Source: Adiantum capillus-veneris (Eukaryota; Streptophyta; Polypodiopsida; Polypodiales; Pteridaceae). Taken from it: a stretch of 64,000 bases of DNA. Of this stretch, positions 44,650 to 58,016 are shown piece after piece. Both the position numbers and the translations under genes were made by a program. Below the pieces are notes generated by a model. That model searched no databases and was not told where the DNA came from. It saw nothing but the letters and a program-made list of their open reading frames with translations. Each line of letters starts with the position of its first letter. The first letter of the stretch is position 1. The stretch is taken from contig CM043953.1 in the NCBI GenBank assembly GCA_014529385.2, forward strand, positions 84,757,342-84,821,341. Reading direction: 5' to 3'.

Positions 44650-46399
44650 GATGACGGATTAGAATTGCTGAACAATTCCTTTTATACGAGGGTGTTAGAT
44701 TTCCTTCAAGACATAGTAATTTACGGATAGTACCTTACTTGTTCTATGGGAATTGGCTCTAAAGTTAAATACTTGGCCTATGTAATTAGGAATTTTTAGA
44801 TTTTTACTAATTAAATTTCTAGGGGGGTGAATTGGACGTGCTCAATCACCTTCGTAATGTAAGTAGAGAGATGCAGAATTACCATATGCATAGGTGAGAG
44901 GATATTCCCTTCCTAGTGGATTAATGACGGATTAATTTCCCTTAATTACATCCTAATCTATGAACATATTGAATCTAACTTAGTTACTCAACATTGTGTG
45001 GTAATAGGATGAAATTGACCAATTCCACATCATTACTGGCTTGACAATTATTTACTATGATGACTAGCGGGAGATTTTCTTCTCACTAATCATGCATTAA
45101 TCTATGATTAGGAGAGGCTAATTGCTTGCATAATTAAACTATTAGATTAAGATTTATGTAGTAGACTAATGATATGGAGAATTAGAGAGCAGCTATTGAG
45201 TAATTTAGCTATGATTAAGCATAATAGTTGCGAGATTAGGAGAATGATAGAGAGAATTGTAGCAAAGCATAAAATAAATTGATATTATCATGATTAGGGG
45301 CTGAAATCTACTCGAATTTCTGATCCAATGGAGTCTTTGAGATGAGAATCGGGCAGCACTTCCCTCCTTTGCTTCTTCTCCAAAAACTATGTGTGCCGGC
45401 AGCACCTCCCCCAAGGTGTGTGTGTAAGTGTGTGTGTATACTGAGTGGGTTTGTGAGCATATATGTGTGTGTGTGAGAACACTCTTAAATAGGCCCTCCC
45501 ATGTTGAAAATCGAACCTAGCTGCTATATGCATCTGGAGAGGACTCATCTCATGCATGGTAAGTCTAGTTACATGCCTACCAAGTGTCCAGTTAGCTAGT
45601 GTAACTGACTCTCACACTCTCTCTCAAGCAAGGCAACTCTCCCACAACTCCCTAGTCATGAGATGGCGGCCCCTAGCTGCTAAAGCAAGCTCTGAAGGGC
45701 CTGGGACCTGTTCCCACACAACCTCGAGCCTCGGTGCCTCCCCGCACAACCTTAGGAAATTTTGGTTTTAAGCTAAAACGGGCCATACGAGTCGGAATTT
45801 AATGCTGTAAATTGCTATACTAAGATCTAACTAAGGTGTATCTGTGAGTACTGCCATATTTAGTAGCCCCCGGGGTCCGAAAATGCATTTTTTTCAAATT
45901 CGGAATACTGGTGCAGTTTTTCGAGACGATCAAAACTAGACGGGTCGGGTGACCAAAAACTTACTATTTTTGGAAAATTTTCACAAAAATTATTTTAATT
46001 CACTTTTGGAAGCTTTATAACATTCTAAACATCATGGCACTGACAGAATTTGGAAAACTGCTAAAAATAGTAACTTTTTCTATTATGTTCATTCCATAGT
46101 ACAAGGATGCTCTTTTTGGTTGGGGTCAGAGACCTTACAGTGAGGCGGTCCGGGGCGGGCAACAAGAAGAGCAACCTCTAGACACCCTTCAAGGCTCCCG
46201 TGCTGCTCAATGGGGCTGGGGCACAACACAACACAAACCAAAACAACAAACCCACAGCCAAATCCCAACTACACAAGGGGCACCACCTAGTTTAAGAGCG
46301 AACTAGGACGCAAAAGAGGAGAATCGTTAGAGCAACCCACAAACAAGCAAGGAATTTACACTAACCCTAACACCAATGGAACACTCTCACACACTAAAA

Positions 46400-46402
<3 letters not shown>
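44650..46402. other. Non-coding stretch
   Basis: AT-rich sequence, with a short TG-rich patch near 45415-45475. A 69-codon minus frame (45205-45414) and a 71-codon plus frame (45556-45771) show no domain. Nothing supportable as a gene. Confidence 0.45.

Positions 46403-46472
<70 letters not shown>
46403..46472. repeat. (GA)n microsatellite
   Basis: About 35 GA units. Confidence 0.95.
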
Positions 46473-46476
<4 letters not shown>

Positions 46477-49400
46477 TGGTGCTCGGGCTGCTTTGAAGTG
46501 CATCGTTAATGATCAAGCAAACATAAATATATATATGTAAGAAAGAGAGAGAAGGGGGAAGGGGGTGCTTGTTGCACTAATGCCTTCTTACAAATCTGTC
46601 ATGATCAATCAAAGTGAGATTAGTATTTGTTCAACATAGCCTGAGTTCATTACACCACAACACATCACAAGAAAAAAGCCACCCCAACCACTGTCTTAAG
46701 GCCAAGGGAGTCCTCTCCACCTTGTCGCCCTCTTACAGCATGTGGGATTTATGGCTAAATTGATAACAATACCCGGAGACAAGCTATCAAGAACTTAAAT
46801 AAAACACCAAGACACTTACACATCATTATTGTCCATGACTTCACGTTGGAAGGGAGACAAGGTATCCATGCTTAGTCCAAATTCACCCTCCTTGATTCAG
46901 CAAATGTTGGGCTTACTATAGTAGGAGAAATGATAGATTTCCTACTCTCAATTTAATGATCACTCTCTCTTACAATGGCATAGAGTTCCCTTGCTAATCA
47001 CCCCTAATACAACACATACATATGCCTAATGCCAATGAGATTCCACTCAAGAGCTCCTTCTCAAGAGGTTGAGCTTGGCTTCTCAAGCTATAGCATAGTG
47101 CTCTTTCTTCTCCTCCCTTTTTGTGCTAGCTACACCCTCGTTTTATAGCAATTTTGAAGGCTAGGGTTACTCCTCTAACCATGGTTGGGTTAGATTTTTA
47201 GCAATTTATCTAATTTCTTTTGCTTGGAATTATCAAGAAGTTGGTGGGAAAAGAGAGAGGAGAGAAATGGAGGTGATAGGACTTTTCATAGTGGGTTAGT
47301 GTTAGTAGAGTTAGTATTAATTTACAAATGGAATTGGATATTTACAATGGGAGTATCCATGTAGGATACAAATAAGGAAGAAAAACTCTTAAGAGGTAAG
47401 AAAAGGTGGATTTCTTACAAGGTTGATGCTCCAAGTGTCTTGAGTAGGGCCAATTTTGACGCTTGTTGACGGTCCACTAGCTTTGATGGTACATTTTTTC
47501 TCCACTTCTGACCTTCCTTGAGAGACAAGGTAATTGAAGCTGAGTAATCAACCACCATGATGCTGTCTTTTAAGAGAAGAGGCTGAATTTTGTGGTTTTT
47601 TTGATAGATATGGGTAATTTGGAGGAGGAAAAATGAGACTAGGTGGTCAATTTTGGAATGGAATTGTGTGTGGGAGGTATGAGTTCACCATGGTTTCTCT
47701 TATTCTTCAAGGTTGAGGAGAAGGTGAGTACGGTGCAGAGAGGAGTGGTGAGAGAGGTGGGGATGATGAGTGGAGAAGTGTGTGTGAAAGAGGAAAATGA
47801 TAAAGTGGAAGAGAGAGTGTGGCTGCATAGCATGGGAAAACTGGGGTCCACTAATAAAATCATAGCTCACAGCTCGTAGCTCAAAGAAATATGAAAAAAT
47901 TTGAGGCAAAAGTTCAGCCCACGAGCTACAACTTTTGTTTGTATCACCTTTTCAAATGAGGAGAGCAAGTGAACTTTAAAAATTCAGCAAAACCGACCGT
48001 TTTTTTCCTTAGCACAAGGTCCTTGTGGGGTCCTTCTTTGGATGATTCTTTTGAATACCTCCAAGAGTGAGCCCTCCATAGTGCATGTATGCATGCCACC
48101 TACCCTTGAACTTATTTGGTAGGTCTATAATTGAAGATATTGTTGAGATCCTGATATAAGTGAATAGTACAACTAAGAAAATCAAATATTGAGGGGTCTA
48201 AAAAATATGTACATGTCAAATATAAATAATATAAGTGGAAAAATATAAAGGGGTCAAAAGAAATCTCTCTCATTATGAGGCTACCATAAAAAGATAAATA
48301 TTTTTGGTGTTCTAATTTTTTAGAAAAAAAACAAAATAGATGTAGGAAGGGAAAAATCACAATAGTGAAAAAATATACACATAAATAAAACTAGTTATTT
48401 TGGATTTTTGTTGGGGTGGAGTCACACCAAATATAAGAGAAGCTTACATGAAAATATTTGTATATGGAATAAAGAGTATGAAAAATGGTAAGAAAAATTG
48501 TGGTAATGGTGAGGCAATGTACAGAGCATAAATAACACACACCTAGGTAGAAATATTTAAATAAATACCAAAATAATTATGAAAAAATATTTTATTTAGG
48601 CCCTATATACAAAGAAATATTTACATACACATGGGCCATAATATACTTATATTTTTTATATTTTTTATTTATTTTTGGCTCAACTAGCCCAATGACTAGC
48701 TAATTGAGGGTTTTTTATTTCAGTAGGAAATATGGGAAAAGTCCCCTAACTCACACGCACCTATATACAGTGAAAGGGTGAGGGTAACCACAGTGTTTGA
48801 GTGATTTGATAGGGGGGGATAACTCACTATGGCAATCACAGAGAGCCGAAAAACGGCTATCAATAGTAAGGCACTTCATGTAGTTGTCTAGCACCACACT
48901 TGCTTTTGGATTTTATTTACCATCATGAGCCTCTACTCATAGTACTTATTAGGTAGAATCATCTAAAAACCATCCTTGAGGAGAAATTTGTGTCCAATTC
49001 CAAGGAAACTACATTGTTCAACACAATTGAAATGGCAACTACAACCAAAACAGTGGATGGGAATCATGTGCATTTTGTATTTTCATACCAATGTCTTTGG
49101 CAGAGATATCTATATGATGGATAAAAAGATCAAGGTGATAAGGATATGGGGAAGTGATCATTCTCTCCCTTCATTCTTAGTGGCTATATAAGATAAGGGG
49201 GACCATCTAATTGAGAATGGGAAAGGCATCATCTTTCTTAAAGCCCGCTTCGTAGAAGCCATGAACTCATGAGGCAAATTTCCCCACAAAGATGTGCCAA
49301 CTCAAAGTGGGCCACCACCAATGAGTATCAATCCTTTTCTCATCCCCAATGAGATCCATGAACCGAGACCATATTCTTTGGCCCCTACTTGGAAACATGA

Positions 49401-49744
49401 TATGTTTAGCACTTGTATTAGTAAGGTTCCATAACAAGGTAAATGCATCACCAAGAGCAAAAACCACATACAAAAAAATGCTTTCAAGGAGAGTTAAATG
49501 ACCAAGAGAATTTGAAAACAAAATGGAATACTTGCTTCATGTGGAAGCATACAATTGTGTTTAGGAAATTCAATGGAAACAATGGACGAGGCTACAAATC
49601 TGCTGCCGGTTTAGCCAAAAGGAGACTAATCCCATATGCAAAACCAAATCCATAAAAAATCCTAAAGGAAGATGAATGATACTGCTTCAAAGAAATTGGA
49701 AACCTCTAAAAAAGAAAAATGTAAATAATCCAAGGTAGAGCAGA
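46473..49744. other. About 3.3 kb without recognised gene
   Basis: AT-rich, including a strongly A/T stretch at 48100-48700. Plus-strand frames at 48976-49655 may be the degraded upstream part of the Gypsy remnant that starts at about 49745, but no motif supports this. Confidence 0.4.
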
Positions 49745-50640
49745 AGGAGTACATCTAGGATATTAAAAATTTCCTAAAGAAGAATTGGGAAGAATTAGTG
49801 GAAAGGAGCACCAGTGAGGAGAGAAAAATCTTGATTTGCATGCTCATTTCAAAATATACACAGCTCAAGGTAAAAAAAAGAATCCTTGAAAAGCCCAAGC
49901 ACGAACCACCTAGATTGGATAGAGAATCATACAATGGTCCTGAGAACACCCAAGATGGTTTGGAGAACCATGGATTTGATTGAAAAGGAGGAGTTTCTAC
50001 TCTCAAAAAGTATTTGGATATTTTTGCATGGTCCTATAAGGATCTCAAACAGCATACCATCCCTCTCAAGGATGATGCCAAGCCACACAAACAATGTTCA
50101 TACACTTGCAATAAAACTTTTGTGAAAAAGATCAAAGAGGAAATATATAAGCTTTTGAGTGTAGAGTTTATCTACAAAAACAACACATAGAGTGGGTTTC
50201 TTGATTGTGGTAGTTTCAAAGGAAAACAACAAGCTTAGGGTATGTGTTAACCTCAAGCAAGTGGATTCAGCCATTATCCATCATGGACCATGTTCTGGAA
50301 TGAGTAGTGAGAAAAGAAGCCTATAATTTCCTTGCTTGCTTCTCTGGCTACAATCAAGTGAGAATAATACTTTAAGACCAATCAAAAAAGGAATTTTCTA
50401 TAGGGTGGGAAATCTTCTCTTATTGTGTCATGTCATTTGTACTACCCAATGCCCCAACCACTTTATAATGGCTAATGTGCCATGCATTCAAGACATACCT
50501 TTGGGATTTCTTGGAAGTATTTATGGATTATTTCTATGCGCATTGCCAAGAGTGGAAAGATCACATTCACCACTAATATTAGTCTTTATCCAATGCTGCA
50601 TATCAAGGATCTACCTAAACTCAAAAAAGTGCAACATAGG
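49745..50640 (+). pseudogene. Ty3/Gypsy reverse transcriptase remnant
   Basis: After an acidic linker, TLKKYLDIFAWSYKDLKQHTIPLKDDAKPHKQ (from about 49998; two short Gypsy signature blocks) leads to KKIKEEIYKLLSVEFIYK (about 50125). In a shifted frame come FSGYNQVRI (about 50342), CVMSFVLPNAPTTL (about 50428) and FLEVFMDYFYAH (about 50511), where the catalytic YIDDF has decayed to FMDYF. The copy breaks off near a GA-rich tract at 50640. RNase H and integrase are absent. Stops and frame changes are frequent. Confidence 0.7.
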
Positions 50641-50714
50641 AATAGAGAGAGAGAGAGAAGGAGAGAATCGAGGGAGAGAAGGCAAGAGAGGACATGGTTA
50701 GTATGGAGTGTTGA

Positions 50715-50718
<4 letters not shown>

Positions 50719-50769
<51 letters not shown>
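50719..50769. repeat. (GA)n microsatellite
   Basis: About 25 GA units, following a GA-rich preface from 50644. Confidence 0.95.
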
Positions 50770-50772
<3 letters not shown>

Positions 50773-51109
50773 TTGTGTGTGCATGCATTTCATACACATA
50801 CCATGCACATCAAGATTCTAATGTGCAATCATGTACACATACACATGCATTCAGTTCACTACCATAACAAGCTTATAACTTGCATTTGCCTTGTTACCAA
50901 ACATTGAGCTTGAATTAGCATGACCCAAAAAAAAGATGGCAGTGGTTTATATGTATTGTGTTACAGAGAACTTTGATATCAAGCAACCATCATCGCTTAC
51001 TGATCGCTCACGTCTAGTCATCTACACCGTTGTAGAAATAGTCACAATGCCTGTTTGGGGGCGGGGGCGGGGGCTTGTATTGTAGAGTTATCCCGCAGTA
51101 GGTTGCACC
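50770..51109. other. Spacer, nothing seen
   Basis: No coding frame or repeat apart from a short CA/TG-rich patch and a GGGGCGGGGGCGGGGG run near 51057. Confidence 0.5.
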
Positions 51110-51112
51110 TAA

Positions 51113-51385
51113 GGCTATGTTCATGTGAGGCTTAGCTATCAATTATTTAAACAAATAACGAAGCCTCATTCTTGGTCACACACAAGAAGGAACATCAAAG
51201 GAATAACTATGCCCACAAACTATGCCAATTTTTGCATAGTTGTGAAGTTCAAGGCTTATTTGGGACGATGAATGAGTAACTAAGCCTCACGTGACCATGC
51301 AAGAGACTTAATTATTAATTTAATGCTATGTGCATAGTTGGCTTAGTTATTTGTAACTTATAACTAAGCCTCCATGACCATAGCA
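51113..51385. mobile_element. Tourist/Harbinger-like MITE, 273 bp
   Basis: Left end GGCTATGTTCATGTGAGGCT matches the reverse complement of the right end, TGCTATGGTCATGGAGGCTT, over about 26 bases with three mismatches and one gap. TAA stands directly outside each end (51110-51112 and 51386-51388), the 3-bp duplication typical of PIF/Harbinger. The interior has more inverted segments, for example AACTATGC..GCATAGTT, so the whole element can fold. No coding capacity, so it would depend on a Harbinger transposase elsewhere. Confidence 0.75.
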
Positions 51386-51388
51386 TAA

Positions 51389-52379
51389 CTCACAAGCATA
51401 TGAGAGGTAAGGCAAGCATCTCTGAAGGCAGATGTTGTGGGATCTAGACATGTGCGTCAAAGACATGTTCACATTTTTGGTCAATAATTATCAACTAGTT
51501 GCAATTATCATCGGCTCAAACTGTTTTGTCACAAGGGCAAGCTATCCGATATTTAACTAAAACCCTGTTCTGTGTTGGGCTGGGAATATGAGATTAGTAT
51601 TGGAGAGATGAAGAAACAATCAAAAGGCAAGTAGCTGGTGGAGGAAGTAAGGTCAAAATAGTAGCAAACAATTATCTCTTTGGCCAAAAAGCAAGAGCAA
51701 TACCAGATGATGTAAGTGATCCACTTGAGGTTGATTGCAAGTGTGACCCAAAGGGAATGCATTGGCCACTAAAGTGAGAGTTCAAACTCATGGACCTAGG
51801 GCCAATAATGGGATGCTCCCCTGTAGGAAAACGGATGGGGCCTAAAACAACTTAATAAAAAGCACCATATGGACAACATCAAGCAATGTTTGGTCGGATG
51901 GTTTATGAGAACAAAATCATAATCTTATTGGTTGAGGACGTGTTTGAGTTGATGTGGTATCTGTGTCCATGAATAAGCCCATGCCCATCTCGCATTTGGA
52001 GCTCTTTTTTTTTTTTTTTAACATGCATAAAATTTTGCTGTCGTCGCCCACGATGCCCTCAAAGTTTTTTTCTTGGGTTGACAACGTCCTCAAAATAGTA
52101 CCATAGACTATTTGGAGGGAATAGCTTATGGTTTCCAAATAGAGGCTAAGGTTGATTCGCTCTCTATCAAGCCCTCACAATGTCCTCAAAATCCTTGCAA
52201 TTTCTTTTTTCAAAAACATCCTCAAAATGGTTCATTTTGCCACTGATTGTTTTGAAAGGGTAACTTGGAGTTGCCAAGGAGATACATAGGTTAGGTTGCT
52301 CTTTATCACACTCTCTATCATTCTCCACCTAGGCTGAGATACATATGTATTGATTGTCTCTTTGAAAAAAAAACCGTAG

Positions 52380-52469
<90 letters not shown>

Positions 52470-53495
52470 TTTGTAGCTTCATCCTTTTCCACTGCCTATA
52501 TTCTTGTATTGTGCCAGGAAGGTTTTCCAACATCCCTAGATGGAAGGCTCAATATTTGAGTTATGGAAGCTTTAGAAGGAACAAATGATGGTGATGAGAT
52601 GGAAAAAAGCACTTGCATAGACTACTTTGAATGAGGTTGCTAATGAAGAGAGAAGCCTTTGTAACCTAGAGGGATACATCTTTTTGATTCTACCCCTATC
52701 ACAAATGACACATGTCAGTGACCACCACTATTTCTACCAAGAACTTGCTGCCGTCGCACTTTGTGCCTACTATTACATTGTGGTGCTAAAAATAGCAATG
52801 ATAGTCCTTCTTATGTCTTTAGCCTATGAACTTTGAACTCTGTTAAAAGTAAAAGGCTAGATGGACTCTTTGGTTTGATCACCACCACCCAACCTACCCT
52901 TTTATAGGAATGTGTGGCTGAGGTGTGGTCCCTATTTTTAGGACCCCTTTACTTATAGCCATAGATTAGATTTTATCCCTACATACCTAGGACCTTTTCC
53001 CTTAGCCCATATACTTTCCATATGTGCATCAATCCAAGAGTTACAACCTCTCCTTTTTATTATATCAATTGTCCTCACCGCGTTGTGCAGCTCTATGTTG
53101 CATTATACGTTAAATGTTCTGTACGCATATAATGTCCATATAATATGATGGGAAAAATAAAATGACCATATTATATGATGACACGTTATCAAAATTGGTC
53201 CTCCGTATTATTTCTTTGCACTTCGATCCAAGTTTTGTTCTATCAAAGTGTAGATAATATATAGCATGCCGCCAATGCTCCCCCAACATCATTTGACACA
53301 ATCAAGTATCAAATTGTTTACGAAAAGTAATTCTCTTACTCTCCAAGATTAAGATTTGGAAAACTAAAAGGATTAGAAAAAATAAAAACTTAGGTTTAAT
53401 GATATAGTTAGTTTTTGCTTATTATAATTTGTAGTAGAGTTTGTTTCTAAGTTTTAAATTGAATATTGTTGAATAATTAGAATTGTGCTCTTTTT
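51389..53495. other. Non-coding stretch with GA repeat
   Basis: No supported gene. It contains a T-run near 52007, a (GA)n tract at 52382-52465, and an AT-rich inverted repeat (CATATAATATG / CATATTATATG) at about 53130-53180. Confidence 0.45.
52382..52465. repeat. (GA)n microsatellite
   Basis: About 42 GA units, the longest in the window. Confidence 0.95.
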
Positions 53496-54017
53496 GTGTT
53501 CGAGTGTTACACACTTAAAAGGGGAAGAGTAGGTTTTGAAGCCGTCTATCGTTGTGTTGGAGTATTTACTCACACTTAAAGATTTATATACACATTATAA
53601 ATAATGATTATTTACCTTTGTGCTAGAGTAAAAGTGTTTAGACACACTGGGGATAATCATAATTAATTTGTTTCACTTACATTAGGTTATAAGATTCAGG
53701 GTCCCATTAAGCAAATGACAAAGCTAATATTTTTAATGTATAAATTATAGGCTTTGATTATTTGCTTAAGAGATGATAAACTTTACTCGAGTATGCACCT
53801 GCACGGGATATAAATTAATGTTTAAAACTTTTATTTACTCAGATTTAAATTATAGTATTATCTTGTATCTAAGCTTTCATGTTATACATTCCATACATTT
53901 TATATAGGTTTGAATAATTCAATTTTGTTGTGTTTGAGATTATCTCACACTTCAAAATAAATGTAGAATTAGAAATTTCTATGAGTCCTTATGTCAGAGT
54001 GATGTTATCACACATGA
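53496..54017. repeat. Five short hairpin modules
   Basis: Related words at 53496-53519, 53553-53580, 53620-53647, 53929-53952 and 53991-54017, of the type GTGTTGGAGT..ACTCACAC followed by TTAAA or TTCAA. Each can form a small stem. They lie just downstream (in element sense) of the minus-strand Gypsy protease remnant. Confidence 0.5.
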
Positions 54018-55574
54018 CATAAATTTGACCAAGGTTTTAATTGAGCACTCTATGCCCATTACCTTGACCTTCACATCTTGCACCACACCAAGACACCTAG
54101 CTTTAGCATTGTTGGCCATCCTCATGCACACATTCATCTTGGCTATCACCCTGACTCTCGTCTCCTTCATGGTTGCTTCTATCATGACACAAACTTGTGC
54201 TCCATCGTCTATGTAGGCCTTCTCCTGCATCCTCTTCTCAATGACATCATCCACCAATGGAAGAACATCAGTTGGGCTACCTACCCTCAAGGCCATAATC
54301 TACACTGCATGCACATTCCCTTAGCTCTTGGCAGCCTTGTGCTAACACTTGTAGACCACTGTCTCCTCAGCTTTGGATTTAAAGCCAACAATATTGATCA
54401 AAAGTAATATTTTATTTTGATTTGCACATCACTCACCAGGTCATACTCAGGGTAGCCACGTCCCAACTAAAAATCCACTTGCCTGATTTTGCAACATCTT
54501 CTCTTTTTGCTAGTCGCAGGTTGCTCTCTACCTTTTTACACTTTCTCTTTACCTTTGCGAGCTCTTGTTTTATGCTCAATCTCTGTTTCTCTTTCAACTC
54601 TTTCCCTTTTATTTTCCAAAACTTCGACATCCTGCTTATCCACCCCGATAATATTCACCCTTGGGACTTCACCTCCATTTGGTGGAGCAGGCTGCATAGG
54701 ATTCTCCACTGCTTTCTCTCTAGGACCATTGAATTTCCCTTGACCTCAACCTCTACCAAATAACGGGTATATACCTCCTCTCTCTCTCTCTTGGCATTTG
54801 AGGACAATCAAGTGCGTAATGTCCCTCTTCTCCACAATTGTAGCATCTACCTGGTAGGGGAGTTGCCCTTCCTCTTGCTCCTCTTGGCTATCCTCTGTCC
54901 ATCACACTTAGTCGCAATTCCTGCATCTGCTCATACAAATCTTGCACCGTGCGCACCCAATTCTGCGGCACAATGGTTACACCTCAATTTCCATGGTTTT
55001 CCTTGTGAATAGCCTCTCTCGAACTTTACGGTTGAAGGGGGCCATCGTTTTATAGCCCGACACACCCTGTTCTATCTTCTTCCTTATCTTCTTGATCTTT
55101 GACCGTGCAATTGCTACTGCACCATTGTAATTTTTTGGGCTTTCAAAATCAACCTTCTCTCTCACTTTAGGGTGCAGACACAAACTTATCCAACTTAAAG
55201 TAATCCCCATTAGTCAATTGCATGGCTGCCGCTAATTTTGCCCAACATTCTTCAAAGCAACCCAATAACAAATTTAACTCTTCACTTACGTCTTGTTTAA
55301 GTGTCTTTAGCTTCACATCCATCTCGATTGGGGACGCCTCCTTGCAAAATTCATGAGGAAAACGTGCCCATAGAGCGGGCCATGCTTTCCTCGCCTCGCC
55401 TTCTAGAGATTCCTACCAAACTTTAGCTTTTCCATGTATCACCAAAGGAAATGTATGCATTTTGGTATCCTCGTTTGGCATACGCAGTGATAGCATATAC
55501 AACTCAAAATTTGACATCCACTTGTCGGGAGTCTCCTCGCCTATGAAAATCAGTCCAGAGCTTCTTGTCGCCAT
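53994..55574 (-). pseudogene. Ty3/Gypsy Gag and protease remnant
   Basis: From ATG 55574 the minus strand reads MATRSSGLIF, PDKWMSNFELYMLSLRMPNED, LVIHGKAKVW, stop, ESLEGEARKAWPALWARFPHEF, a Gypsy Gag capsid core. After a frame change near 55175, a Lys-rich linker leads to the zinc knuckle CYNCGEEGHYALDCP (about 54790-54840, all four ligands present). Further on, KAYIDDGAQVCVMIEATMKETR (about 54220) is the protease strand with D-D-G in place of D-S/T-G but with catalytic Asp retained, followed by VRMANNAKARCLGVVQDVKVKV-like protease sequence. No RT follows. It is a different lineage from the unit at 19.5-24.5 kb. Confidence 0.7.
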
Positions 55575-56319
55575 GACTTTCAACACTAAAAACTACTTCT
55601 TCTTGATCAATTGGGAGCAATCAATGCTCATTGGGGGCACCAAAAGATAGAGAGGGGAATGGGGGAGCACACATGGCACACAAACAAAGGCCTCTCTATA
55701 GTTCAGGGTATCCACAATACCCCTATCCTCTCAAAAACACCTTCAAAAAACACACTTTACACTAGTAGACCACTGTCTGACTATTCACTTCCCAATGCTT
55801 ACACATTCCACAAGACCACAACATGATGCACACTCACTGCCACCGTTCATCTCAACCCTTGCACACACACACAATCGCTCAATCTCACTCTCTCACACAA
55901 AGCACCATCGGTCTGGGGGGGCACACACATGGGACACACATCCACACTGTCGGCACCACGAGGAAACACAAGAGTAGGAGAAAGAGAAGGGGGGAAGGGG
56001 AAAAGATACCAAGACTAGGTAATAGTGGCTTGATTACACTGTAAAAGGCACATACAAGGCTTGCACTGCCATCATAGTGGCCATTTTCAATAAAAGATAC
56101 AAAGGGGGTTGGCAGGCACCCTCCTCTGTCAAAAAAATCCACTCTGTAGGCTTCAAACGGCACCAAAAAGCCCCTCAATTGATTAAAAAATCCACCTTTA
56201 TAGTAGGGGACTTCAAATTTGGAAATTGCCACCAGATTGGTCCACTGGGCATCCCAATTTGACAACTTTGGGAGGGGTAGCTGCCTTGTTTTATCTGCTC
56301 TTTACTCTTCACTTGACAA

Positions 56320-56354
<35 letters not shown>

Positions 56355-56439
56355 TGCTAGATTGAGAGAGGGGTCCACTAGTGATGTCGCTAGTGTCCTT
56401 TGAATTTTTTGAATTTTTTATTTTTTGCACTTCATGGTT
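55575..56439. other. Spacer with 33-base G run
   Basis: No supported gene. CA-rich patches near 55860-55920 and the G homopolymer at 56320-56352, whose Pro-rich reading frames are artefacts. Confidence 0.5.
56320..56352. repeat. Poly-G tract (33 bases)
   Basis: Uninterrupted G run, about 90 bases from the broken 3' end of the Copia-3 fragment. Its true length is uncertain. Confidence 0.9.
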
Positions 56440-56699
56440 ACCCAAAAGACAAACTTCACAAACATGCTTAGAAGGTGCTTTAAGAGGTGGCAAAGAAGAA
56501 ACCATATCATATTTCTACAAACACTCCAAGATGGTAAAATTTAGATGCCCAAAACATGCATGCCAAAGTTTTGCATATGAAAAAGCCTTTGCATCCACAA
56601 CTGCATTTTCATTTACCACACTTGTCATACAAAGTTATCTTATAAAGCCCATGGCACATAATGCAGATGCAACAATTTCATCATCAAATTGATATCATG

Positions 56700-57669
56700 A
56701 ATTGTACATTTGTCATCCATAATTTTGACAAGATTCTACAGTAGTTGCATCGATAGTAGATCTAGCCTCTTTCTTCTTGGCTTATTTTGCCTTCAATTTA
56801 GGACATGGCTTTATCAAGTGATCATTAGCCTTGCAATAATGTCAATGTATCTTCTTCTTGCCTTTTTCACCCAAATTCCCAAAAGAGTTCCTTCCAACAA
56901 AAGAATTAGACACAGGTGATCTGCTACTCACAGAAGAACCATGAGAAGCTGTTGCATTGATATGAACACCTCCCCTTTGAGCAATAGCAAAAGCCTATTT
57001 GATTGCATGCTATTTAGTTGTGTTCAATTGCACGCTATTTAGTCGATTTCTTTCTTGAAAGTGACTCTTGTAATAGAAATGTGCATAAGGCATCAAACTT
57101 GATAGGTTGAGGGTTTCCTTGGGTCACAAGTCTCCAAGTACTGGCAAAAGATTGGTAAGAGTTTGCAACACATCAAGATAGCTTATACAAGTGAACTCTC
57201 AGAAATAAATTCATTACAAAAATGAGCTGCCCATGGATATCCTTGATAACATTAAGAAAAATGTCTATGTCATCTTCTCTTGCATAATCTTTGACTCCAT
57301 CTCTTTATACAACAATGCAATTTTAGCTTGATTACAACTTGCATAAAGACCATCTAGAGTATCCCATACCTATTTTGTTGATTTTTATTTGAGTGAGTGT
57401 GAGGAGTAATAGTGCACTTCATAGAGTACATGAGCTTGCACATCTGTAACATCCCTGCAAGATTGCATAGGAAAAACAACTCTAGTAACTCAATAGATCT
57501 GCTAGAACCTGCAACATTCTCAATAGAAGATGGATGTAAATCAATGCACTGCACTACATTTGGGATGTCCTCTGACACAAGAACATGTGTTATAATGTAA
57601 GCCCACTTTGGGTAGTTATGCCCATCCAATTTGTCCTCACCAACAAACATTTGTGTTGTTTTCAGCCAT
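56700..57669 (-). pseudogene. Copia-3 Gag with protease deleted
   Basis: The Gag core is recognisable in shifting frames (57669 down to about 56780). The first cysteine of the zinc knuckle is lost to a stop (H-stop-HYC). Soon after, at about 56730, sequence corresponding to the end of the Copia-1 Gag linker (STIDATTVES) joins directly to sequence past the protease (QMYN..., the CTVHD region of Copia-1). About 125 residues including the DSGA motif are therefore missing as one block. Confidence 0.7.
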
Positions 57670-58002
57670 GGTGAGTGACTGCAGTTGCTGTGAAAACTAC
57701 CCAAAAAGTAGAACTAACACATGCTATATAACACAACCCAAAGGAATGCAAGGGACCTCTTTTGTAGAAAATTTAATTGATCGTACTTCTGCATAAAACG
57801 AAAAAATGGCCTATGTAGTACTGTTTGTAGTTGAAATGGAGCTCTAAATAAGCCCAAATCAAAATTTTGAGCACGCATAGCCCTACAAGCACTCCCAAAG
57901 TATTACTTGACATTTTTACACTCACCAAAGCTCATCCAATTTGAAGAAAGTGAGCAAGGGGTGCTGGAAATCCTAGAGGCTAAGCTTGGGAGGATGCAAC
58001 CT

Positions 58003-58014
58003 ACTTCAATACCA
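58003..58014 (-). promoter_or_regulatory. Copia-3 primer-binding site, decayed
   Basis: TGGTATTGAAGT on the minus strand next to the LTR, recognisable by position against TGGTATCAGAGC but with three changes. Confidence 0.6.
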
Positions 58015-58016
58015 AT

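Noticed and set aside
56175-56505. Pro-rich frames
   Set aside because: They translate a 33-base G run and belong to no gene.
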